DNA of 64,000 bases from Ravibacter sp964559125 (lineage in GTDB: Bacteria > Bacteroidota > Bacteroidia > Cytophagales > Spirosomataceae). Below, one piece after another: positions 43,814 to 52,302 of the stretch. The stretch spans positions 62,001-126,000 of the forward strand of contig CAZLGW010000011.1 of the NCBI GenBank assembly GCA_964559125.1, in the 5' to 3' direction. Made by a program: the position numbers and the translations under genes. How positions within the stretch are numbered: the first letter of the stretch is position 1; each line of letters starts with the position of its first letter. Below the pieces are notes generated by a model. The model saw only the letters and a list, made by a program, of their open reading frames with translations. It did no database searches and was not told where the DNA came from.

Positions 43814-46690
43814 ATGAAAGAGCGATTTTCTACAGTACTTGCGCTGCTGTTTCTATGCATTTGCACGCAGGCCCAGACCATCCGCTATGTAAAACAAACT
43901 GCCAACGGTGGTTCTCCGAGCGCCAACGGCCTCAGCTGGGGCGCGGCCTCCAACGACCTGCAGGCTATGATCAATGCTTCTTCTGCCGGTGACCAGGTAT
44001 GGGTGGCATCTCGCGTCAATATCCCTATCCGCAGTGCTAACAATATTACCGGCGTTCCGATCGTCAGCAGGTTTAACGCTTTTCTACTGAAAGAGGGTGT
44101 GAAGGTCTACGGTGGTTTTCCCGAAAATGGCGGAAGCTGGGCCGACCGTAATCCCGCAACGTACGTTACCACCCTTACCGGGGAGATGAATATAGGCGCA
44201 ATCGAAGACAATAACGACGCCAACAATGCCTACCATGTAGTGTTAGCGGTAGGCGCTTCCGACTCTCCCCTTTCAGCCAATACCGTGCTTGATGGCTTTA
44301 CCATTACAGGTGGGCGCGCTGATGATGCTTTTGGTATAGCGGTTAATGGCGAAGTGATTGACAGCAACCTGGGCGGGGGTATTTATAACCGCTATTCCAA
44401 TGCTACGTTTGCTAATCTCGTCATTAGCGGGAATAAAAGCAATAATTATGGTGGGGGAGTGGCTAATGAGGGAAGTTCACCTAGCCTGACCAATGTAATT
44501 ATTAGTGGGAATTTAAGCCGGAATGCAGGCGGAATATTAAATTACGAGTCATCCTCTCCGACCCTTACCAATGTAACGATATGCGGAAATGCAACGACCG
44601 GTGAATATGGCGGCGTCATATATAGCAGCTACTACTCCTATCCCCGGTATAACAACTGCATTATTTGGGGTAACAACACAGGAATGACTACAGATATGAC
44701 TAGTAGTTCTTACTATTGGTATTGCCTGGTGCAGGGGCGTTACGATAGCAGTAGTGGGAACATCCCCGATACCGATCCGCTGTTTATAAATGCGGTTCCA
44801 TACCAGGATGCTCCCACTACTGCCGGTAATTATCGCCTGGTAAGCAACAGCCCCGTTGTCAATGCGGGTAATAACCAGTACTATTGGGATGCAGTCAATG
44901 GCGGTGCCGGGCTTCCGCTCCCGGGAGGGATGGATCTGTCAGGAAATGCCCGCATTGTGGATCAGATCATCGATATGGGGGCTTATGAAAGCCAGGTTAT
45001 TCGCGATATCATACCCGCTCCGGGCAATATTCTTTATGTAGATCAAAACGTAACAGGAGGAGATGGTAAAGGCGGCAGCTGGAACAACGCCATTACCGAG
45101 CTTGCCAATGCGCTGAAATATGCCCGATCACTGAATAATTACAAGTCAGCCACTCCGCTTAAAATCTACGTGGCCAAGGGTATCTACAATCCCCTTTACA
45201 GCGCCGACGACGATAGCTATCTTGCCAACGGTAACCGGTTCAATAGTTTCGTAATGGTTAAAAATGTGCAGGTATATGGTGGCTTCGACCCGGCGGCGGG
45301 CATTACCGAACTGTCGCACAATCGCATTCTCCCCTCTTCCGGACAGGAAGGGACAGTCCTTTCCGGCGATATCGGCGCAGCGGGTGAGAACGCGTATAGT
45401 GTCGTGATCGCTGCCGGCGACGTGGGCAGCGCCGGGCTCGACGGCTTTACCATCACCGGCGGGAATGCGGATCTCTCATCGGGCAGTATTACGGTCAATG
45501 AGCAGGTTTTTCAACGGAACTTCGGAGGGGGTATCTGCAACTGGAGATCATCGCCGGTCCTGACGAACCTGCTCATCACCGGGAACGCCGCCAGTTACCT
45601 GGGCGCAGGGATTTACAATTATTTTGCTACACCGATCCTGACCAATGCTGTCATCACCGGTAATAATTCTACGGTTTTTGGTGGAGGCGGTTATAACGTC
45701 GGCTCGGATATCGCGATGACCAACGTTACCATCAGCGGGAATACATCGGGAAATAACGGAAAAGAATGGTACAACGCTTCCGGCGCTCCCGTGGTCCGCA
45801 ATACCATTATCTGGGGCAACGGCGTATTCGGGCAGCTGTCGGATACGCAATACAGCCTGGTGCAGAACCAGACGGAAGCGGGCAACCCGGGTTATTTTTT
45901 GGCAGGAAATGAAAACCTTCCTCCTGCTACCAACCCGCAGTTCGTCAATCCGACCGGAGGAGATTATCGTCTTTCTCTTTCCAGCCCGGCGATCAATGCC
46001 GGAAGCAACAGCGCCTACGGCAATTTGTCAGGCGCTAAAGACCTGGCCGGTAATCCAAGGCTATGGGGCGCTACTATCGACATGGGCGCTTACGAAAACC
46101 AGGATGGTTCGCTGCCGGTGACGCTGGTGTCGTTCAAAGCCGCGCAGCAGGAAAATACCGTTCAGCTTTCCTGGCAAACGACCGGAGAAGTGAATGCTTC
46201 CCATTTCGACATACAACGCAGTTCCGACGCAAAAAGCTTCGAAGGTATCGGCTCCGTAGCGGCAAAAGGTAGCGGCAAATATACCTTCTCGGACAACTCT
46301 CCCTTCGACTACGCTCAGGGATCGCCACTTTCAAGCGCAGCGGCGGCCGCTCTCGCCTACTACCGTTTGAAAATGATAGATCTGGACGGCACGTACGCCT
46401 ATTCGGAAATCCGCTCCGTTTCCTTCAAAAAGGCAGGAAATGTCATTTCTCAAGACAACCTTTATCCGAATCCTTCGGCAAAAGGAATGGTGATCCTCGA
46501 AACGGCAGACGGCCAGGCTGACCCGGTTATCAGGATATTCGACGGATTGGGCAGGGAAGTACCGGTCAGGATAACGGGCCGGGGCGGGAAATACTTCCTG
46601 GAGACTGCCGGCCTTCTTTCCGGAATGTACCATGTACAGGTCCGGGACGGGGAAAAACGGCAGACTTTGCAGCTTGTGATAACAGATTAG
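43814..46690 (+). CDS. Large two-module beta-helix protein with type IX secretion domain
   Basis: 958 residues and a paralogue of the protein just upstream, 53 bases away. Signal peptide about 1-20. Two tandem modules start with IRYVKQTANGG and LYVDQNVTGGDGKG, each followed by beta-helix repeats (ANLVISGNKSNNYGGG, TNVTISGNTSGNNGK). The linker and sorting domain are nearly the same as in the neighbour, including LYPNPSAKGMVILETADG. Surface attachment by the type IX route is expected. The double length came from module duplication. Function unknown. Confidence 0.88.
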   Translation: MKERFSTVLALLFLCICTQAQTIRYVKQTANGGSPSANGLSWGAASNDLQAMINASSAGDQVWVASRVNIPIRSANNITGVPIVSRFNAFLLKEGVKVYGGFPENGGSWADRNPATYVTTLTGEMNIGAIEDNNDANNAYHVVLAVGASDSPLSANTVLDGFTITGGRADDAFGIAVNGEVIDSNLGGGIYNRYSNATFANLVISGNKSNNYGGGVANEGSSPSLTNVIISGNLSRNAGGILNYESSSPTLTNVTICGNATTGEYGGVIYSSYYSYPRYNNCIIWGNNTGMTTDMTSSSYYWYCLVQGRYDSSSGNIPDTDPLFINAVPYQDAPTTAGNYRLVSNSPVVNAGNNQYYWDAVNGGAGLPLPGGMDLSGNARIVDQIIDMGAYESQVIRDIIPAPGNILYVDQNVTGGDGKGGSWNNAITELANALKYARSLNNYKSATPLKIYVAKGIYNPLYSADDDSYLANGNRFNSFVMVKNVQVYGGFDPAAGITELSHNRILPSSGQEGTVLSGDIGAAGENAYSVVIAAGDVGSAGLDGFTITGGNADLSSGSITVNEQVFQRNFGGGICNWRSSPVLTNLLITGNAASYLGAGIYNYFATPILTNAVITGNNSTVFGGGGYNVGSDIAMTNVTISGNTSGNNGKEWYNASGAPVVRNTIIWGNGVFGQLSDTQYSLVQNQTEAGNPGYFLAGNENLPPATNPQFVNPTGGDYRLSLSSPAINAGSNSAYGNLSGAKDLAGNPRLWGATIDMGAYENQDGSLPVTLVSFKAAQQENTVQLSWQTTGEVNASHFDIQRSSDAKSFEGIGSVAAKGSGKYTFSDNSPFDYAQGSPLSSAAAAALAYYRLKMIDLDGTYAYSEIRSVSFKKAGNVISQDNLYPNPSAKGMVILETADGQADPVIRIFDGLGREVPVRITGRGGKYFLETAGLLSGMYHVQVRDGEKRQTLQLVITD

Positions 46691-46711
46691 AATACAAAGG
46701 CCCTCCATCCA

Positions 46712-46750
46712 CACCTGTCGGCGCATACGGTAACGTACGCCCGACAGGTG
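46712..46750. terminator. Hairpin between convergent genes
   Basis: Arms CACCTGTCGG (46712-46721) and CCGACAGGTG (46741-46750) enclose a 19-base loop that can itself pair partly. It sits between the beta-helix gene stop and the stop of the Cthe_2159-like gene, and probably serves both. Confidence 0.65.
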
Positions 46751-46763
46751 CCTGTGTAAACTC

Positions 46764-48284
46764 CTAACGACCTCCAGGACCGCTACTGCCTCCTATGGAA
46801 GTTACCATCGCCGATGTAGTGAAGGAGGTGGCAGACTTCGTCCCCGGCTCGTAGGAACCGGAAGTATAAATCCCGAAGAAGTCTTCCGCTCCCGTTACAG
46901 CGCCGCCGGTATACAGTGAATACGTCTGGCCGGATTTTAGCTTGGGACTTGAAAACAGCATCGTGTTGCGGGTGATTGGTACGAGGAAAGTCAGCGCCTC
47001 CGTATTGTCGGAAGACACGAGGGAAATCAGCTGTCCGGCAGTGCTGCCGCTCATGACAACCGAATACTGGGTGCTCACCGACGCAGTAGGCATGCTGGTG
47101 TTGCCGCCAAGACCGAGCACTATACCGCCCGTGATTTTGAAAGTGCTTTGGTCACAATCGATTCCTCCTTCAGGGTTTTGAGCTCCTATGGCCAGTATTC
47201 TGCCCCCGGTGATGGTAATAGGACCGTTGCTGTCGATGCCGTCGTTGGAAGTGCTGTACGCGTATATGTCGCCGCCGTTGATATAGATGAACTTACCGGC
47301 ATTGATGGCATCGTCGGTTGCCTTTATCTCGATCGTACCCCCGTTGATGGTCAGCACGCTTTTGCTTTCTATTCCTTCGTCTTTGGTGTCTATGACAATA
47401 TGACCGCCGTTTATCGTCAGGTAGGGATCGATCTTATTATCAGTGTCGTAGGAGGCGGTTATGGCCTTACCGGTGGAGCTGATATTAATGGATCCGTCGT
47501 TAATGACAATATAGCCTTCTTCACACTGGATCCCGTCGTCGGTAGCAGTAATATCAAGAGACCCGCCGTCAATAATGATGGCGTCGTTGGCATGCAGGCC
47601 GTCTTTTACCGCTCCGGTTACCGTGATGGCGGCATCGATGATACGGATATAGTCGTCGCTGGCAATGGCATGGGCATAATTGCTTTTAACAGAGAGCTTG
47701 CCTCCGCCGGTGAAGATGAGCTGGCCTTCGGAGAAGAAGGCGCCCTTCATATCTTCAGATCCGCTCGCTTTGTAGGAGCTGCCGTCGGTAAGCTGGTTGT
47801 CCGAATCCGCAGCCAGTACTACGAAAACCCTTTTTCCAGACTGGATATTGATGGCCGGTCCGTCCGGATTGGTGATGCTGACTCCATTAAGGGACAGCTT
47901 AAACTTCTTGTCGCTGTAAATTTTGAGCGATCCGTCGGTCGTAGTCCCAGAAATATCATATTCGATCTCTGAGATAGTAGAATTGACAACTACATCTCCG
48001 CCTGTTTCCGAGACTTCAACGCCTTTCCCTTCAAAGGGATTGGTGATACTCACCGCGGATCCGAACCGGATCGTTACTTTGCCAGAAAATGTTGAATTTT
48101 CGATCAGGTCGTCGGGATTGGCGGCGGTACCTGTATCTCCTTCGGTTTGCCGGGATTCAGTGTCTGCGGTTGCTATCGTAACCGATCCTCCCTCATCCGG
48201 TTCAGGGAGTATCTCGTCATTACTCTGGCAGGAGAGAAAAACCGAAAGTATGGAAAAGACGAGAACCCTACGAAAATTATCCAT
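46764..48284 (-). CDS. Cthe_2159-like carbohydrate-binding beta-helix lipoprotein
   Basis: 506 residues. The signal ends in FLSCQSN (lipobox Cys about 19). The body is a right-handed beta-helix of repeats such as SDDYIRIIDAAITVTG, HANDAIIIDGGSLDITATDD and ESKSVLTINGGTIEIKATDD, as in the Cthe_2159 family, whose founding member binds polygalacturonic acid and calcium. Acidic residues in the DDG and DDA turns fit calcium sites. The tail is Gly/Ser-rich. It is convergent with the type IX beta-helix genes. Ligand here is not known. Confidence 0.88.
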   Translation of the reverse strand: MDNFRRVLVFSILSVFLSCQSNDEILPEPDEGGSVTIATADTESRQTEGDTGTAANPDDLIENSTFSGKVTIRFGSAVSITNPFEGKGVEVSETGGDVVVNSTISEIEYDISGTTTDGSLKIYSDKKFKLSLNGVSITNPDGPAINIQSGKRVFVVLAADSDNQLTDGSSYKASGSEDMKGAFFSEGQLIFTGGGKLSVKSNYAHAIASDDYIRIIDAAITVTGAVKDGLHANDAIIIDGGSLDITATDDGIQCEEGYIVINDGSINISSTGKAITASYDTDNKIDPYLTINGGHIVIDTKDEGIESKSVLTINGGTIEIKATDDAINAGKFIYINGGDIYAYSTSNDGIDSNGPITITGGRILAIGAQNPEGGIDCDQSTFKITGGIVLGLGGNTSMPTASVSTQYSVVMSGSTAGQLISLVSSDNTEALTFLVPITRNTMLFSSPKLKSGQTYSLYTGGAVTGAEDFFGIYTSGSYEPGTKSATSFTTSAMVTSIGGSSGPGGR

Positions 48285-48421
48285 GACTGCTTAAATTAAG
48301 TTTAGAGGTAAATACCCGGGATATATGACTCAGTACGTAAGCCGGCCGGTATCTGTTACAGGGCAACAGGTGGATATCGATGAACGAAGAGGTTTTATCG
48401 ACGAACTGACGCATAAAAACA

Positions 48422-48450
48422 ATGGCGGCCGGGCAATGCCCGGCCGCCAT
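48422..48450 (-). terminator. Perfect GC-rich terminator of the minus-strand operon
   Basis: Two complementary 13-base arms with a 3-base loop (core GGCGGCCGGGC) lie 41 bases after the stop at 48491 and are followed on the minus strand by TTGTTTTTATG. This marks the end of the long operon that fills 48.5-64 kb. Confidence 0.85.
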
Positions 48451-48490
48451 ATGCAACTACCATCTATCGAAAAAAAACTGTAACTAAACT

Positions 48491-49552
48491 CTAAGCAAGT
48501 GTTTTCTGACTCTCAAGCCATTCGGCTACAAAACTGTCGTCAACCAGGTGCGGATAAGCTTTGGATACCCTCTCGATCTCCTCGGCCTGTCCCGGCGACA
48601 GGTCTTCTTTGGGGTTCAGACACCAGATCCCGTCGAGTAATCCCTGCCTGTACAAAACCTGGTGTACACCGGCAATACAGCCATGAAAGCTGTTAAAAGG
48701 GTCGAATATGGCCGCATTCATATCGGTTACCTCGATGTTGCGGGTAAAGAATTCGGATGCATCGGGGTAGCCCGCCGCTATCTGCTTTTTGATCTCTTCG
48801 AGCAGCCAGACCGCCTTCCCGGTCCAGGCAGCCCAATGTCCCAGCAAGCCGCCTGCAAACCGCTTGGTCACCTTTTCCCCGTTTACCTCGAAGCGGTATT
48901 CGGTTAGCAGGTCGTTGACGATGTTGTCGTCGTTGCCGGTATAAAGCGCTATTTCATCTTTCCTGGAAGAATTGCAAACCGCTCTGACCACGTCGATGGT
49001 CTGGTAGCGGTTAAAGGAGGCTACCTTGATCCCGTAGACATTGGGGATGTCGGCAAAGGCTTTCCAGAAATCGTAGCTGAACGCCCTTCCTCCGATAGAG
49101 GTTTGCAGATAAAACCCGAACACCGGTATCTCCCTGGCGATAGTAGCCACATGCTCAAGCACTTCTTCCTCGGTTTCGGTTTTAAAGGCAGCCATTCCCA
49201 GCAATACCATGTCGTAACCATATTTGCGGGCAAGCTGCGCTTCCCGCAGCGCCTGCCCTGTCTTACCGACCACGCCGGCTATTTTCAGGAAGGGCCTGTC
49301 GAGATTAGCGGCCTCCACTTCTTCGGCGGCAAGCCTGAGTACAGGCTCAAGCAGGTCATGCTCCGCATCGCGGATCTCGAACTGCGTGGTATGGACGGCC
49401 ACGGCAATCCCCCCGGCCCCCGCTGCCATATAGTAGCGCGTAAGTCTTCTCTGCTTTTCTTCGTCGAGCTTACGGTCGGCGTTTAGCGCCAGGGGGTGAG
49501 CCGGGATCACGGTTCCCCTGTATAAAAGCGCTTTCTTATCTTCGTTCAGCAT
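48491..49552 (-). CDS. DapA/DHDPS-family aldolase
   Basis: 353 residues, class I aldolase/lyase of the dihydrodipicolinate synthase superfamily. The Schiff-base lysine is in YGIKVASF, and GAGGIAVAVHTTQFE and LYTGNDDNIV mark further family positions. The usual GTTGE loop is replaced by VHTTQFE, so this is not the lysine-pathway enzyme. Such members commonly split 2-keto-3-deoxy sugar acids or act on related compounds. Last gene of the operon, 23 bases after the epimerase gene, and followed by a strong terminator. It is the only clearly cytoplasmic catabolic enzyme of the cluster besides the epimerase. Confidence 0.85.
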   Translation of the reverse strand: MLNEDKKALLYRGTVIPAHPLALNADRKLDEEKQRRLTRYYMAAGAGGIAVAVHTTQFEIRDAEHDLLEPVLRLAAEEVEAANLDRPFLKIAGVVGKTGQALREAQLARKYGYDMVLLGMAAFKTETEEEVLEHVATIAREIPVFGFYLQTSIGGRAFSYDFWKAFADIPNVYGIKVASFNRYQTIDVVRAVCNSSRKDEIALYTGNDDNIVNDLLTEYRFEVNGEKVTKRFAGGLLGHWAAWTGKAVWLLEEIKKQIAAGYPDASEFFTRNIEVTDMNAAIFDPFNSFHGCIAGVHQVLYRQGLLDGIWCLNPKEDLSPGQAEEIERVSKAYPHLVDDSFVAEWLESQKTLA

Positions 49553-49575
49553 ATTTGTGTCGTTTGTATAACTAG

Positions 49576-50592
49576 CTAATATTGTCCCTTACGTTCCTGG
49601 AAGTGAGTCGGTTTGTTAATCGTCTCCCCGCCTTCCAGAAGCCAGGTAGCGGTAATTTCAATCATTTGCTTGAGCGGTACCTTCGGATAGCCGAAGAGCC
49701 TGAACGACTCGGCGGCATTGCTGATCAGGGCGGTTTGCTGCGGTTCGCCGGTAAACTGCGGAGTCTTGCCGAATCTCTTGCCGAATTCTTCGGCCAGCCA
49801 TTTTACTGAAACCATTTCCGGGCCGGTTACATTGAGGAGCTTGGGAGGAGAGGAGCAGTGCAGAAGCGACCGGATAGCGATCTCGTTGGAGTCGCTCTGC
49901 CAGATCACATTTACAAACCCTGTCGACACGTCGATCGGTCTTTCAGCCAGGACGGATTTTGCAATTTCCAGCAGCACGCCATACCTGAAATCGATGGCAT
50001 AGTTAAGCCTGTACATCAGCACGGGTGTACCGTGTGTGAGGGAGAAGTGCTCGAAAATCCGTTCTCTTCCCAGGCACGACTGCCCGTATTCTCCCAGGGG
50101 GTTCGGCTTGATGTCTTCGCTGGCGCCGCCGGAACTGATGTCCACATAGGGATAGACATTGCCGGTGGAATACACCACGATACGGCTGTTTTTATATTTC
50201 TCGGCCACACGCCCGGGCAGGTATGCATTCATAGCCCAGGTATAGGCTTCGCGGTCTTTGGTACCGAATTTCGTCCCGGCCAGGTAGAGCACATTGGGGG
50301 CGTCGGGCAAGGCCTGCAATTGGGCGTCGTCGAGAATATCCGCCGAAATGGTCTCTATGCCGTCAGCTTCCAGGGATTCGCGGAGTCCAGCCTCGCTGAA
50401 CCTGGATACTCCTGTTACTTTATTGGCTTTTCCTGCCAGCTGCAAGGCTTTTTTGGTAAGCCGGGCTATGCTCGGTCCGATCTTTCCGCCGGCCCCCAGA
50501 ATGATGATGTCACCGTCGAGTTTGGATATATCCTGAACGAGCTCATCCGACGGTGCCAGAAACTGCTCCTGAAAGGTGCTGATATTAGTCAT
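49576..50592 (-). CDS. NAD-dependent epimerase/dehydratase family protein
   Basis: 338 residues, extended short-chain dehydrogenase fold. The cofactor loop is ILGAGGKIGPSIARL, with VLYLAGTKFGTKDRE and VVYSTGNVYPYVDISSGGAS in the active-site region. The typical YxxxK appears as YGQSCLGRE with Arg in place of Lys, which is unusual and may change the chemistry. It probably works on a sugar or sugar acid in the cytoplasm. It lies between the transporter and the aldolase genes with 19- and 23-base gaps, so the three form the intracellular end of the pathway. Confidence 0.85.
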   Translation of the reverse strand: MTNISTFQEQFLAPSDELVQDISKLDGDIIILGAGGKIGPSIARLTKKALQLAGKANKVTGVSRFSEAGLRESLEADGIETISADILDDAQLQALPDAPNVLYLAGTKFGTKDREAYTWAMNAYLPGRVAEKYKNSRIVVYSTGNVYPYVDISSGGASEDIKPNPLGEYGQSCLGRERIFEHFSLTHGTPVLMYRLNYAIDFRYGVLLEIAKSVLAERPIDVSTGFVNVIWQSDSNEIAIRSLLHCSSPPKLLNVTGPEMVSVKWLAEEFGKRFGKTPQFTGEPQQTALISNAAESFRLFGYPKVPLKQMIEITATWLLEGGETINKPTHFQERKGQY

Positions 50593-50611
50593 GAATACTT
50601 TGAAAAATAGG

Positions 50612-51829
50612 TTATTTTAAAAACAATTCGTTAATGTTGATCAATGCCAGGAAGATGATCAGGATAAGTCCTGCAAGTCCGGCAATCCTGGTAAACGGGG
50701 AATTGACCTTATCTCCCATGGTCTCTTTGTCGTTGGCGATGATATACATGGCGATACCGATAATGGGAACCACGAAGATGGTAACGCTCTGAGCGAACAC
50801 AATGAGCTCGAGCGGCAGCTTCCCGAATGCCAGCGCCACACCGGCGCCAACGATCATCACGAGTGCGGTGAGGAGCCTGACAGGTTTGGAGCCGAAGCTG
50901 CTTCCGAAGCCGAGCGCATCGCTGAGGAGCGTACCGCCTACGGAGGCATTGCCTATCTGCGAGGAGAAAGCCGCGCCGAAAAGCCCTACCAGGAAAAGTG
51001 TGGCGGCGTTGTGGCCGAAGATCGGCTCAAGGGCTTTGGCCATATCCGAACCTGTATTGACGGTGAGGCCTTTCGGATTTAATACCGCTGCGGCACAGAC
51101 AATGACAACGGCGCTCATGACTCCGAGCAGCAATACGCCTGTGAGGCTATCATTCCGGGTGTTTTTAAGGGCAGGGTTTAACCTGACACGCTCTTGTATG
51201 AGGTACGACTGATATAAGGCTCCTACGATAGAAAAGCAGGACGCTATAAAGGCAATGACCAGCCCAAGGGAACCCTCCGGAAGTGATGGTACCGCAAATC
51301 CTTCTATCATCTTTACCGGGTCGGGCTTAGCCAGCACAAACGTGGTGACAAACGAAAAAAGCATGAGCAGGATAAGGGCGATCATCGTCTTTTCCAGAAC
51401 GGAATAAAACTTCCTGAAGAAGAGCAGGCTTACCGCAGCTATCGTACAGCCGATAACCCACGGGGCGGGCGAAGTGCCCGACAACTCTCCGAGCGCGATG
51501 CCTACACCGATGGAATTACCGGCCTGGAAAGATGTTGAAACCAGGAAAACGCATATTCCTATCACAATAGAAACAGGTTTTCCCCATTTCTTCCTGACGG
51601 TTTGCAGGAAAGAATCCTGGATGGTCGCTCCGATACGGGTAGCCATAGCGGTAAACACAGCCATAAAGAAAATGGCCACAGTGATGATCCACAACAGGTC
51701 GTAACCGTAAAGAGCGCCGAGTTTGGATGTAATAGTGAGCTTGCTCGGGCCAAAAACGAGCGCTGCGGTAATCAAACCGGGCGCTACGACCTGAAGCCAC
51801 TTAACAAGAGGATTTGCGGATTTTTCCAA
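50612..51829 (-). CDS. Nramp-fold transporter lacking the canonical metal-site motifs
   Basis: 405 residues with about 11 membrane segments of the Nramp family. The region of the first helix reads APGLITAALVFGPSKLTIT, where true metal transporters have DPGN. The sixth-helix site reads SIVGALYQSYLIQERV with no MPH. The residues that hold Mn or Fe are thus missing, so it probably carries a different substrate. Between an aldolase/epimerase pair and exported enzymes, uptake of an organic breakdown product is a fair guess. The frame continues upstream to a TTG at 51904, overlapping the HiPIP gene; I prefer TTG 51829, which leaves a 44-base gap and gives MEKSANPLVKW. Confidence 0.8.
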   Translation of the reverse strand: MEKSANPLVKWLQVVAPGLITAALVFGPSKLTITSKLGALYGYDLLWIITVAIFFMAVFTAMATRIGATIQDSFLQTVRKKWGKPVSIVIGICVFLVSTSFQAGNSIGVGIALGELSGTSPAPWVIGCTIAAVSLLFFRKFYSVLEKTMIALILLMLFSFVTTFVLAKPDPVKMIEGFAVPSLPEGSLGLVIAFIASCFSIVGALYQSYLIQERVRLNPALKNTRNDSLTGVLLLGVMSAVVIVCAAAVLNPKGLTVNTGSDMAKALEPIFGHNAATLFLVGLFGAAFSSQIGNASVGGTLLSDALGFGSSFGSKPVRLLTALVMIVGAGVALAFGKLPLELIVFAQSVTIFVVPIIGIAMYIIANDKETMGDKVNSPFTRIAGLAGLILIIFLALININELFLK

Positions 51830-51873
51830 GTTTACTTTCTTTAGATTTTCTGGTCTTGTTGTAGGGAATTTCC

Positions 51874-52263
51874 CTAAATCTCGGGATCTGCCCAGTAGGT
51901 GCAATATGCATCCAGGAAGACAGGCCCCTTAAATAACTGGCAGCCCCCGCAGTTGCTTCCCGGCTGCCCGGGTATAAACAACTTGCAGTTTTCGCACAGG
52001 TTGTCCGGAATGGGCGATTTGTCTACGTAACCCAACGCTTTCCTTTTTTCTATCTCAGACGGCTCTATGTTGGAAAAATCCGTACACGGATCGCCTGATG
52101 GTTTTTCTGCAACCGGCGCTTCTGCCGCAGTCTTTTCTCCTGTTTGCCCGCTTTTATCGTTCCCGCCGCAGGCAGCCAGGACAGACCCGGCTCCAAGCAG
52201 CAGTACTCCGTTATTCAGGATGTCTGAACAGAATATCCGCCTGCTGATTTTACTATTATTCAT
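51874..52263 (-). CDS. High-potential iron-sulfur protein (HiPIP)-like, Tat-exported
   Basis: 129 residues. It has a twin-arginine signal (SRRIF, residues 7-11) and a possible lipobox LAAC (Cys32). Then an acidic linker leads to a HiPIP-like domain with LGYVDKSPIPDNLCENCKLF, GGCQLF and AYCTYW. Cys90, Cys93, Cys108 and Cys121 have the CxxC-x14-C-x12-C spacing that binds a [4Fe-4S] cluster. It would carry single electrons in the periplasm. It lies between the PVC-type dehydrogenase (39-base gap) and the transporter gene, and is a plausible electron acceptor for that dehydrogenase. Confidence 0.85.
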   Translation of the reverse strand: MNNSKISRRIFCSDILNNGVLLLGAGSVLAACGGNDKSGQTGEKTAAEAPVAEKPSGDPCTDFSNIEPSEIEKRKALGYVDKSPIPDNLCENCKLFIPGQPGSNCGGCQLFKGPVFLDAYCTYWADPEI

Positions 52264-52302
52264 GGTTATGTATTTGGAACAATGAGTTATCTTGGGAAAT
52301 GG

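Noticed and set aside
47148..47972. 274-residue plus-strand frame
   Set aside because: It is a shadow of the repetitive Cthe_2159-like gene.
48491..49552. dapA of lysine synthesis
   Set aside because: The usual substrate-binding loop differs and the neighbours are catabolic, so a general aldolase call is safer.
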